A DNA stretch of 64,000 nucleotides, from the NCBI GenBank assembly GCA_910586665.1, contig CAJUIX010000019.1, forward strand, positions 1 to 64,000. Direction: 5' to 3'. A program made the translations under genes and the position numbers. Under the pieces are notes generated by a model. That model was not told where the DNA came from and made no database searches. It saw only the letters and a list, made by a program, of their open reading frames with translations. The DNA comes from an uncultured Duncaniella sp. (GTDB lineage Bacteria; Bacteroidota; Bacteroidia; Bacteroidales; Muribaculaceae). Below, piece after piece: positions 15,265 through 23,406 of this stretch (its first letter is position 1; every line of letters starts with the position of its first letter).

Positions 15265-16434
15265 TTATAGCGATTCTCTGAAGATTGCTTCGGTGTCGGT
15301 TGCGGTCAGGGGAATATAGCCACCGATTTTCGGGCCCTTGTTTTCATGGAGCTTGCGGACGAGGGTCGGGATGTCGGGATTGGCTATGCCGAGTTCGCGT
15401 AGGGTGACGGGTAGACCTATCGAGCGGAAGAAGTTACGCAGCTTTTCGACGCCGAGTTTTGCAGCCTCGCTGTCGCCGTCGGCAATGATGTCGAAAACCC
15501 TGCGGGCAAACTGTGCTACCTTCGCGGGCTTGCTCTTGCTGACATAGCTCATCCACGCGGGGGTGATGACGGCGAGTCCGGCGCCGTGGGTGACATCGTA
15601 GAGCGCGCTGAGTTCATGCTCGATGAAGTGCGATGCCCAGTCCTCGCGACGTCCGCAGCCGCAGATGCCGTTGTGGGCGATGGTGCCGCTCCACATGATG
15701 TTGGCGCGGGCGTCGTAGTTCTCCGGCTCGGCCATAACCTTGGGCGCCTCGGCAATAATGGCTTTGAGCAGGCCCTCGCAAAGGCGGTCGGTGACCTCCA
15801 CACCCTCGGTCGGGGTGAAGTAGCGCTCCATGATGTGGACCATCATGTCGGCAATGCCGCTGGCGGTCTGGTAGGGTGGCAGGGTGAACGTGAGTTCGGG
15901 GTTTAGACAGGCGAAGCGCGGGCGAAGGGCGGTGTCGGTGCGGAGCGAGAGCTTGCGCAGACCCTCGATGCGGGTGATGACGGAATTGCCGCTCCCCTCG
16001 CTGCCGGCTGCTGGGATTGTTAGGATGACGCCGATGGGGAGCGCTCTCTCCACGGCCGCTTTGCCACAGTAGAAGTCCCAGAAGTCCCCTTCGTAGAGCG
16101 TACCGCAGGCTATTGCCTTGGCGGTGTCGATGACAGAGCCTCCTCCGACGGCAAGGATGGCGTCGACTTTTTCCATGCGGGCCAGGGCTATGCCTTCGTA
16201 GCCTTTGTCGTCTGTCGGATTGGGTTTGACACCTCCGAGCTCTATTGTCGGTATGCCTTCGGCGGTGAATGAGTCCTTGACTCGGTCGAGAAGTCCGCTG
16301 CGCACGGCCGAACCGCCGCCGTAGACAATCATGACGCGCTTCCAGCCGGCCTGGGCGGCAAGGCGGGAGGCCTCACATTCGGTCCCGCGTCCGAAGACGT
16401 AGTTTGTCGGGGTGCAGATGCTGAAATTTTCCAT
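15265..16434 (-). CDS. iron-containing alcohol dehydrogenase (butanol dehydrogenase-like)
   Basis: A 389-residue group III metal-dependent alcohol dehydrogenase, closest in appearance to BdhB/YqhD NAD(P)H-dependent aldehyde reductases. Visible are the nucleotide-binding GGGSAV and GGGSVIDTAKAIA segments, the metal-ligand region DMMVHIMERYF, and HGAGLAVITPAWM. The ATG at 16434 (MENFSICTPTNYVFGRG) fits the family start; a longer frame to 16500 runs into the repeat element upstream and is not credible. It probably interconverts aldehydes and alcohols in fermentation or detoxification. Confidence 0.88.
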   Translation of the reverse strand: MENFSICTPTNYVFGRGTECEASRLAAQAGWKRVMIVYGGGSAVRSGLLDRVKDSFTAEGIPTIELGGVKPNPTDDKGYEGIALARMEKVDAILAVGGGSVIDTAKAIACGTLYEGDFWDFYCGKAAVERALPIGVILTIPAAGSEGSGNSVITRIEGLRKLSLRTDTALRPRFACLNPELTFTLPPYQTASGIADMMVHIMERYFTPTEGVEVTDRLCEGLLKAIIAEAPKVMAEPENYDARANIMWSGTIAHNGICGCGRREDWASHFIEHELSALYDVTHGAGLAVITPAWMSYVSKSKPAKVAQFARRVFDIIADGDSEAAKLGVEKLRNFFRSIGLPVTLRELGIANPDIPTLVRKLHENKGPKIGGYIPLTATDTEAIFRESL

Positions 16435-16472
16435 ATAATCGGTATTGTGAATGGTTATGGTGTGGTAAATGC

Positions 16473-16556
16473 CTGTAGGGACGCTTTTCAAAGCGTCCAC
16501 ATCGTCCTCGGTGTTACCAAAGGCTGTTGTGGACGCCTTGTAAAGCGTCCCTACAG
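16473..16556. repeat. REP-like palindromic element, double hairpin
   Basis: Two 28-nt arms (16473-16500 and 16529-16556) are inverted copies of each other with three differences. Each arm also folds on itself: GGACGCTTTTCAAAGCGTCC at 16479-16498 and GGACGCCTTGTAAAGCGTCC at 16531-16550. Outer ends read CTGTAGGGACGC and GCGTCCCTACAG. A related TAGGGACGC hairpin is at 31597-31613. This looks like a dispersed extragenic palindrome. Confidence 0.7.
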
Positions 16557-16590
16557 ATTATCCTGAAAGGATATTGAGTTTCTTAAGGGT

Positions 16591-18726
16591 TTAGTCCTCG
16601 GGTTCGAGGAGTTCGAGCATCTTGATGGCCGATACGGGGATGCGTGTGCCGGGGCCGAAGATGGCTGCGACGCCTGCCTTGTAGAGGAAGTCGTAGTCCT
16701 GGGCGGGGATGACACCGCCGGCGGTCACGAGGATGTCCTCTCGGCCGAGCTTCTTAAGCTCTTCAATCACCTGGGGAATGAGGGTCTTGTGGCCGGCGGC
16801 AAGCGACGATACGCCGAGGATGTGGACGTCGTTCTCGACAGCTTGGCGGGCAGCCTCGGCGGGAGTCTGGAAGAGCGGGCCCATGTCTACGTCGAATCCG
16901 CAGTCGGCATAGCCGGTTGCAACTACTTTCGCACCGCGGTCGTGGCCGTCCTGACCCATTTTCGCAATCATGATACGGGGTTGACGACCTTCGCGTTTTG
17001 CAAATTCTTCACACATCTGCTGAGCCTTCACGAAGTCGGGGTCAGCCTTGGTCTCTGATGAGTACACGCCTGAAATGGTTCTGATTACTGCTTTGTAACG
17101 GCCTACGACCTCTTCGCAGGCATCGGAGATTTCGCCGAGGGTGGCGCGCAGACCGGCTGCCTTGACAGCGAGGTCGAGGAGATTGCCTTCCTTGGTGCGC
17201 ACACATTCGGTGATGGCGGCGAGGGCTTCCTTGACGGCCTTCTCGTCGCGGTGGGCCTTGAGGTCGACGAGACGTGCCACCTGGTCCTTGCGCACCTCGG
17301 TGTTGTCGATTTCAAGGATGTCGATGGGGTCTTCGTGGTCGAGACGGTATTTGTTGATGCCGACGATGGTCTGACGGCCTGAGTCGATGCGGGCCTGGGT
17401 GCGTGCGGAAGCCTCCTCGATACGCATCTTGGGGAGACCCGACTCGATAGCCTTGGCCATGCCGCCGAGCTTCTCGATTTCCTGGATGTGCTCCCATGCG
17501 CGGTGGGCAATCTCGTTGGTGAGGGCCTCGACGTAGTACGAACCGCCCCAGGGATCCACCTGCTTGGTGACCATAGTCTCCTCCTGGATGTAGATTTGGG
17601 TGTTGCGGGCGATACGGGCCGAGAAGTCGGTCGGGAGTGCGATAGCCTCGTCGAGCGCGTTGGTGTGGAGCGACTGGGTGTGGCCGAGGGCGGCGCCCAT
17701 AGCCTCGATGCAGGTACGGCCCACGTTGTTGAAGGGGTCCTGCTCGGTGAGTGACCAGCCAGAGGTCTGCGAGTGTGTGCGCAGTGCGAGCGATTTGGGG
17801 TTCTTCGGGTTGAACTGCTTGACAATCTTGGCCCATAGCAGACGAGCGGCACGCATCTTGGCCACCTCCATGAAGTAGTTCATGCCGATAGCCCAGAAGA
17901 ATGACAGACGCGGAGCAAAGGCGTCGATGTCGATGCCGGCGTTGATACCTGCGCGGAGGTATTCGAGACCGTCGGCGAGGGTATAGGCAAGCTCGATGTC
18001 ACAGGTTGCGCCTGCCTCCTGCATGTGGTAGCCGGAGATTGAGATCGAGTTGAACTTGGGCATGTTCTGCGAGGTATATTCAAAGATGTCGGCAATAATA
18101 CGCATCGAGAATTCCGGCGGGTAGATATAGGTGTTGCGCACCATGAACTCCTTGAGGATGTCGTTCTGGATTGTGCCTGCCATCTCTTCGAGCTTGGCGC
18201 CCTGTTCGAGACCTGCGTTGATGTAGAAGGCGAGGACGGGGAGCACGGCACCGTTCATAGTCATGGAGACCGACATCTTGTTCAGGGGTATACCTTCGAA
18301 GAGTACCTTCATGTCCTCGAGCGAGCAGATTGATACGCCTGCCTTGCCGACGTCGCCGACGACGCGCTCATGGTCGGCGTCATAGCCGCGGTGTGTGGCG
18401 AGGTCGAAGGCCACCGACAGACCCTTCTGACCCGATGCGAGGTTGCGGCGGTAGAAAGCGTTTGACTCGGCTGCTGTCGAGAATCCTGCATATTGGCGGA
18501 TGGTCCAGGGGCGCAGGGGATACATGGCGCTATACGGACCGCGGAGGAAGGGGGGGATACCCGAGACGTAGTTGAGGTGTTCGAGTCCTTCGAGGTCCTG
18601 CTTGGTATATATGGGTTTTACGGGGATAAGCTCGGGGGTGAGCCAGTCTTCCCCCTTACATTCGGGGACGTGGAGGTCGCCGAAAGCATCATTTACGATA
18701 TTGATTTCTTTGAAGTTGGGTTTCAT
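16591..18726 (-). CDS. mutB: methylmalonyl-CoA mutase large subunit
   Basis: A 711-residue cobalamin-dependent catalytic subunit that interconverts succinyl-CoA and methylmalonyl-CoA, the step toward propionate in Bacteroidales. The N-terminal TIM-barrel includes the substrate-binding region (RPWTIRQYAGFSTAAESNAFY). The C-terminal B12 domain has DGHDRGAKV near residue 595, whose His is the lower ligand of cobalt, followed by GVSSLAAGH and VTAGGVIP. It lies 33 bp downstream of mutA, forming a two-gene operon. Confidence 0.96.
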   Translation of the reverse strand: MKPNFKEINIVNDAFGDLHVPECKGEDWLTPELIPVKPIYTKQDLEGLEHLNYVSGIPPFLRGPYSAMYPLRPWTIRQYAGFSTAAESNAFYRRNLASGQKGLSVAFDLATHRGYDADHERVVGDVGKAGVSICSLEDMKVLFEGIPLNKMSVSMTMNGAVLPVLAFYINAGLEQGAKLEEMAGTIQNDILKEFMVRNTYIYPPEFSMRIIADIFEYTSQNMPKFNSISISGYHMQEAGATCDIELAYTLADGLEYLRAGINAGIDIDAFAPRLSFFWAIGMNYFMEVAKMRAARLLWAKIVKQFNPKNPKSLALRTHSQTSGWSLTEQDPFNNVGRTCIEAMGAALGHTQSLHTNALDEAIALPTDFSARIARNTQIYIQEETMVTKQVDPWGGSYYVEALTNEIAHRAWEHIQEIEKLGGMAKAIESGLPKMRIEEASARTQARIDSGRQTIVGINKYRLDHEDPIDILEIDNTEVRKDQVARLVDLKAHRDEKAVKEALAAITECVRTKEGNLLDLAVKAAGLRATLGEISDACEEVVGRYKAVIRTISGVYSSETKADPDFVKAQQMCEEFAKREGRQPRIMIAKMGQDGHDRGAKVVATGYADCGFDVDMGPLFQTPAEAARQAVENDVHILGVSSLAAGHKTLIPQVIEELKKLGREDILVTAGGVIPAQDYDFLYKAGVAAIFGPGTRIPVSAIKMLELLEPED

Positions 18727-18759
18727 ATCTAAAAAATATGTATGGTGGGGGTTGACGTT

Positions 18760-20622
18760 TTACTTTTTGAGCAGTTTGGCGTTGAACGCGCGGAGTGTCT
18801 CGAGGACGTTGCAGCGCACATGTACGAAGTCATTGATGCCGATAGCCTTGAGGTCGTCGGTGCAGGCGGGAGCGCCGGCTACCACGAACTCGGCTCGACC
18901 GTCGAGATACTTGAAGGCCGCGGGAGCAAGCTCGGCATACTCGTCGTCGCTTGAGCAGAGGACCACAATGTCGGCACCCTTCTCGAGAGCTGCGTCGACT
19001 CCCTGCTCGACTGTGTCGAAGCCGAGGTTGTCGATAATCTCGTAGCCGGCACATCCGAAGAAGTTCGACGAGAACTGTGCGCGGGCAAGACGCATGGCGA
19101 GGTTGCCGATTGTTAGCATGAACACCTTCGGGCGGTTAGAGGCGGCCTCGGTGTCGAGACGGAGAGCCTCGAAGTCGCTTGCGGCACGCTTGGTCGGGAG
19201 ACCGGCAGGTGTCTCGCAAGCCTCGGAGTGGCCGCCGCAGCTGCATGAGAACGAGCCTTTGAGGTCGACAATCTTGTCGGCTGCCATCTCGTTGATGTTG
19301 GGATACTGGTTGGTGCCGAGGAGGATTTCCTTGCGACGGGCCACGTCGGTGTGGCGCTTTTCGGCGCTCTCACGGATGGCTTTCTGTACCTTGTCGTCGT
19401 TGCAGCATGTGAGGAAGCCGCCGTTGTCCTCGACCTCGAGGAAGAGCTTCCATGCCTCCTGTGCGATAGATACGGTGAGTGTCTCGACGTAGTAGCTGCC
19501 GCCGGCGGGGTCAATCACCTTGTCGAGGTGGCTCTCCTCCTTGAGGAGGAACTGCTGGTTGCGGGCGATACGTTCCGAGAATTCATCGGGAGTCTTATAG
19601 GGGAGGTCGAAGGGGGTCGATGTGATTGAGTCAACACCTGCGAGCGCTGCCGACATAGCCTCGGTCTGGCTGCGGAGGAGGTTGACGTGTGCGTCGTAGA
19701 GTGTCTGGTTGAAGCGCGAGGTGGCGGCGTGGGCCATCATCTTGGCTGCCTCGTCGGAAGCACCGTACTGCTTAACGACCTGTGCCCAGAGCATGCGGGC
19801 GGCGCGGAATTTTGCAAGCTCCATGAAGAAGTTGGAGGAGATGCCCATGTTGAACTTGATGCGGGCTGCCACCTCGTCGGCGCTGCGGCCGGCGTCGGTG
19901 AGCATGGTCATCCACTGTGCGCCCCATGCGAGAGCGTAGCCGAGCTCCTGGAATATGTAGGCGCCGGCATTGCTGAGCATCTCGCTGTTGACAGAGAGGA
20001 CGCGGAGGTTCTTGACATCCTTGACGGTGTCGAGAAGCTGGCATGCCATAGAGGTGAGGGTGGCGGCGTCAAATGCCACACCCTTGCGGAGGGGTTTGCG
20101 GAAGGGGTTGAAGTCAATAGAACCCTTGAAACTGTCGGCGCAGCCGGCTCCCTTGACGTATGCTACGAGGGCTTCTGCCAGAGGGAGAGCTTTTTTGACG
20201 CAGCAGGTGAAGTTGACTTCCACTTTCGAGAGGTCGATGCCCTTGAGGAGCACTTCGAGAGTCTCGGCGGTGGGTTCCTCGACATGGAATCCGAGCGATG
20301 TCACGCCTTTGGTGAGCACGTCGAGAGCCTTGGCGTTGGCCTCGGCGGGTGTTTCGGCGAGAATTTCCTGACGGGTCAGCCAGTCGTTGTCGCAGCGGGT
20401 GCCGCGGACATAGGGGAACTCTCCGGGAAGTGAATTGGTTGTTTTGAAGTCCTCGATGTCTTCGAGCCTGTACATGGGCTGGACATTAAAACCTTCGTTT
20501 GTGCGCCACACTAACTTTTTGTCAAACGGGGCGCCTTTCAGGTCAGCTTCCACCTTGGCTTTCCACTCGGCAGTGGACACGGGGGGAAACATCTCAAACA
20601 ATTTTTCTTTCTTTTCTGCCAT
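18760..20622 (-). CDS. mutA: methylmalonyl-CoA mutase small subunit
   Basis: A 620-residue partner subunit, homologous to MutB but degenerate in the cobalamin-binding domain: the position of the DxHxxG motif reads GNLAMRLARAQFSSNFFGCAGYE, with no His ligand. This is the normal state of the non-catalytic subunit. The start is ATG 20622 (MAEKKEKLFEMFPP), which agrees with the family and with a 5' leader of about 60 nt from the promoter at 20689-20719. A longer frame to 20718 would overlap that promoter. Confidence 0.94.
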   Translation of the reverse strand: MAEKKEKLFEMFPPVSTAEWKAKVEADLKGAPFDKKLVWRTNEGFNVQPMYRLEDIEDFKTTNSLPGEFPYVRGTRCDNDWLTRQEILAETPAEANAKALDVLTKGVTSLGFHVEEPTAETLEVLLKGIDLSKVEVNFTCCVKKALPLAEALVAYVKGAGCADSFKGSIDFNPFRKPLRKGVAFDAATLTSMACQLLDTVKDVKNLRVLSVNSEMLSNAGAYIFQELGYALAWGAQWMTMLTDAGRSADEVAARIKFNMGISSNFFMELAKFRAARMLWAQVVKQYGASDEAAKMMAHAATSRFNQTLYDAHVNLLRSQTEAMSAALAGVDSITSTPFDLPYKTPDEFSERIARNQQFLLKEESHLDKVIDPAGGSYYVETLTVSIAQEAWKLFLEVEDNGGFLTCCNDDKVQKAIRESAEKRHTDVARRKEILLGTNQYPNINEMAADKIVDLKGSFSCSCGGHSEACETPAGLPTKRAASDFEALRLDTEAASNRPKVFMLTIGNLAMRLARAQFSSNFFGCAGYEIIDNLGFDTVEQGVDAALEKGADIVVLCSSDDEYAELAPAAFKYLDGRAEFVVAGAPACTDDLKAIGINDFVHVRCNVLETLRAFNAKLLKK

Positions 20623-20688
20623 GACTATGGTATTAAATATTCTGTATCTGGTTTTGAGGTTAACCTTGATGACATTAAATTCTGTCTG

Positions 20689-20719
20689 CAAAGATAGTCG
20701 TAAACTTCTTAATAACAAA
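20689..20719 (-). promoter_or_regulatory. mutA-mutB promoter
   Basis: On the minus strand TATCTTTG (20689-20696) is 19 bp downstream of TTTG (20716-20719), a full consensus match. Confidence 0.8.
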
Positions 20720-20753
20720 AAATAGATTGAAAAATCAGCTTTTAGGCTATAAG

Positions 20754-20810
20754 CAGAGCTATCAGAGACAACGCTTTGTCGGCGAAGCTCTCTGATAGCT
20801 CTGAATTTTT
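20754..20810. terminator. 15-bp hairpin between thrC and mutA
   Basis: A perfect 15-bp stem, CAGAGCTATCAGAGA (20754-20768) with TCTCTGATAGCTCTG (20789-20803), encloses a 20-nt loop. It lies just downstream of thrC, but the T tract (AATTTTTAAG) is on the plus-strand side, so as a terminator for thrC, which is transcribed on the minus strand, it is imperfect. Confidence 0.55.
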
Positions 20811-20826
20811 AAGATTTTATAAGATT

Positions 20827-22131
20827 TTACCTGCCGAGAAGCCAAGATTTGAAGTCGGGGAAGGTGGAGGGGAGGGGGATGGAGCGTTTCTCGCCTTTCA
20901 TGAAGGCGGCGAGGGGGGCGGGGATGGGGACTTCGTCCGATATGGCTTCCTCGACGGTCTCTTTGAACTTGGCGGGGTGGGCGGTCTCGAGGAAGATGCC
21001 TGTCTCGGCGGGGAGGAGACCATCCTTTAGGGCGCGGTAGCCGCATGCGCCGTGCGGGTCGAGCGTGTAGCCCGTGGAACGGTAGCAGTCACGCATGGTC
21101 TCGCGTATCTGCGCGTCGGAATATGTGGCGCCGCTGACGAGCGAGGTGATGCGCTCATGGGAGTTGCCGTAGAGGTCGAGGATGCGGGCGAAGTTGCTGG
21201 GATCGCCGACATCCATAGCGTTGGCTATGGTCTGGACGCTTGCTTTGGGGGAGTAGACACCCGTCTGGAGATAGTTGAAAAAGATGTCGTTGGCATTGTT
21301 GGCGGCAATGAAGCGCTTGACAGGAAGTCCCATACGGTGGGCGAAGAGTCCGGCGGTGATGTTGCCGAAGTTGCCGCTGGGGACGCAGATGACCAGTCCG
21401 TCCTTCTTGCCGGCTCCCTTCATGCGGGCGTAGGCGTTGAAATAATAGAAGGCTTGGGGGAGGAAGCGGGCCACGTTGATTGAGTTGGCCGAGGTCAGGA
21501 CAAGACGCTCATTCAATTCCTCGTCCATGAAGGCGCTCTTGACGAGCCGCTGGCAGTCGTCAAAGACGCCGTCGACCTCTATTGCGGTGATATTTTGCCC
21601 GAGGGTGGTGAACTGGCACTCCTGGATAGGGCTTACCTTCCCTTTGGGATAGAGGACATAGACATGGATGCCGTCCACCCCGAGGAAGCCGTTGGCCACG
21701 GCCGAGCCGGTGTCGCCACTGGTGGCCACGAGAACATTTACCTCCCTGTCGCCCCCCTTCTTGCGGATGAAATACTGGAGCAGGCGGGCCATGAAGCGCG
21801 CGCCGACATCCTTGAAGGCGAGCGTCGGGCCGTGGAATAGCTCGAGGCTATAGATATTGTCCTCGACCTTAACTACCGGGCAGTCAAACGAGAGGGTGTC
21901 GCAGACGATGCGGTCAAGATCCTCGCGGGGGATGTCGTCACCGAAAAAGGCGGCTGCGACCTCGCAGGCTATTTCCTGGAAGCTCATGCGGTCGATGTTT
22001 TCAAAGAATTCGTCGGGTAGGCGCTTGATTTCGCGCGGCATGAAGAGGCCGCGGTCGGCGGCAAGGCCTTTGACAACCGCTTCTTCGAGCGTCACGTCGG
22101 GAGTGTGGAGGTTGGTGCTGTAATATTTCAT
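20827..22131 (-). CDS. thrC: threonine synthase
   Basis: A 434-residue PLP enzyme converting O-phosphohomoserine to threonine. The PLP lysine lies in GPTLAFKDVGARFM, the phosphate-binding region in VATSGDTGSAVANGF, and CVPSGNFGNITAG is also conserved. It is the last gene of a three-gene operon thrA - PGM-like - thrC, 29 bp after its neighbour. Confidence 0.95.
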   Translation of the reverse strand: MKYYSTNLHTPDVTLEEAVVKGLAADRGLFMPREIKRLPDEFFENIDRMSFQEIACEVAAAFFGDDIPREDLDRIVCDTLSFDCPVVKVEDNIYSLELFHGPTLAFKDVGARFMARLLQYFIRKKGGDREVNVLVATSGDTGSAVANGFLGVDGIHVYVLYPKGKVSPIQECQFTTLGQNITAIEVDGVFDDCQRLVKSAFMDEELNERLVLTSANSINVARFLPQAFYYFNAYARMKGAGKKDGLVICVPSGNFGNITAGLFAHRMGLPVKRFIAANNANDIFFNYLQTGVYSPKASVQTIANAMDVGDPSNFARILDLYGNSHERITSLVSGATYSDAQIRETMRDCYRSTGYTLDPHGACGYRALKDGLLPAETGIFLETAHPAKFKETVEEAISDEVPIPAPLAAFMKGEKRSIPLPSTFPDFKSWLLGR

Positions 22132-22160
22132 TTCTATATATTCTGACGTTAGATAATTTC

Positions 22161-23405
22161 TTACTGGTTCATAAAGGTTTGCATGAATTCAGAGAGCCTC
22201 AGTAGCCCGTAGGAGCCGGCGGCGCAGGCCTTCTCGCTATATGACATTACGGAGTCACCCGGGATGCCAGGGGTGTAGATGGCGAAGGGGACAGGTTCGG
22301 CCACATGGATGCGGCTTTCGACCGGGGTGGGGTGGTCGGGGAGGAGCGCTATGCTCACAGGTTCGTTCCAGGTTGACAGTTCGTCGAGGAGAGGGGCGAC
22401 CACCCGGCTGTCGAGATACTCGATAGCTTTCAGTTTCAGGTCGAGGTCGCCGTCATGGCCGGCCTCGTCGGTGGCTTCGAGGTGGAGGAACACAAAGTCG
22501 TCGGTGCGCAGGGCATCGATGGCGGCAGCGGCCTTTCCCTCGTAGTTTGTGTTGGCAAGCCCGGTGGCACCTTCGACGTCAATCGGACGCAGGCCGGCGT
22601 AGCAGCCGATGCCGCGGATGAGGTCGACAGCTGTAATCACAGCTCCGCGGCGAATTTGAGGGAACATCTCGCGCAGCTTGAGCATGTGTGGGCGGTAGCC
22701 CGGACTCCAGGGCCATATTGAGTTGGCCTGCGGACGTCCGTCGGCACGGCGGCGTTGGTTGAAGGGGTGCTCGGCAAGGAGTTGCTGCGAGCGGAGTATG
22801 AGTTCGTTGATGAGCGCGGCTGTCTCGGAGGGCGATTCGTGGCCGGCGTCTTCTGCGGTGACGTTTTCAGGCTTCACGAGGAGTTGGCGCCACTGCTCGC
22901 CCGGGTGGTCATGGGGCGGGGCGCAGTCAAGGTGCTTGTTGCCACCTTTTATTATAAGCAGGTGGCGGTACTGTATGCCGGGGATGAACTTCACGCGCTC
23001 ACTGCCGAGCTTCTCGTCGAGATACTTTATGAGTTCCGTGCCCTCCTCCGTGGTAAGGTGTCCACCGTGGTGGTTGACAATCTCTCCTGCCTCACCGAGG
23101 GAGATGATGTTGCAGCGCATGGCCAGGTCGCCGGGCTGCATCTCGTAGCCTATGCTTGCGGCCTCGAGCGGGCCGCGTCCCTCGTAGACCTCGCCGAGGT
23201 CATAGCCGAGTATTGCGGTGTTGGCTACCTCGCTGCCGGGCGATAAGCCCTCGGGAACCGTCATGAGCGAGCCGCAGCGCCCCTCGCGGGCTATGCGGTC
23301 AAGTGCCGGGGTGTGGGCGTGTTCGAGAAGTGTCTTGCCGCCGAGCCGGGCGACGGGATGGTCTGACATTCCGTCGCCGAGGATGATGAGATGTTTCATA
23401 AGCAT
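22161..23405 (-). CDS. archaeal-type phosphoglycerate mutase homologue, probable homoserine kinase
   Basis: A 414-residue protein of the alkaline-phosphatase superfamily, ApgM branch (COG3635). The metal/phosphate site is recognisable: ILGDGMSDHP at the start, GSEVANTAILGYD with the Ser/Thr nucleophile region, and EATDEAGHDGD. It is annotated by family as cofactor-independent phosphoglycerate mutase, but it sits exactly between thrA and thrC, where homoserine kinase is expected, and no ThrB is in the operon. Members of this family have been proposed to act as an alternative homoserine kinase in Bacteroides. I infer that role here from context. Start at 23405 or the next ATG at 23399. Confidence 0.82.
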   Translation of the reverse strand: MLMKHLIILGDGMSDHPVARLGGKTLLEHAHTPALDRIAREGRCGSLMTVPEGLSPGSEVANTAILGYDLGEVYEGRGPLEAASIGYEMQPGDLAMRCNIISLGEAGEIVNHHGGHLTTEEGTELIKYLDEKLGSERVKFIPGIQYRHLLIIKGGNKHLDCAPPHDHPGEQWRQLLVKPENVTAEDAGHESPSETAALINELILRSQQLLAEHPFNQRRRADGRPQANSIWPWSPGYRPHMLKLREMFPQIRRGAVITAVDLIRGIGCYAGLRPIDVEGATGLANTNYEGKAAAAIDALRTDDFVFLHLEATDEAGHDGDLDLKLKAIEYLDSRVVAPLLDELSTWNEPVSIALLPDHPTPVESRIHVAEPVPFAIYTPGIPGDSVMSYSEKACAAGSYGLLRLSEFMQTFMNQ

Positions 23406-23406
23406 C

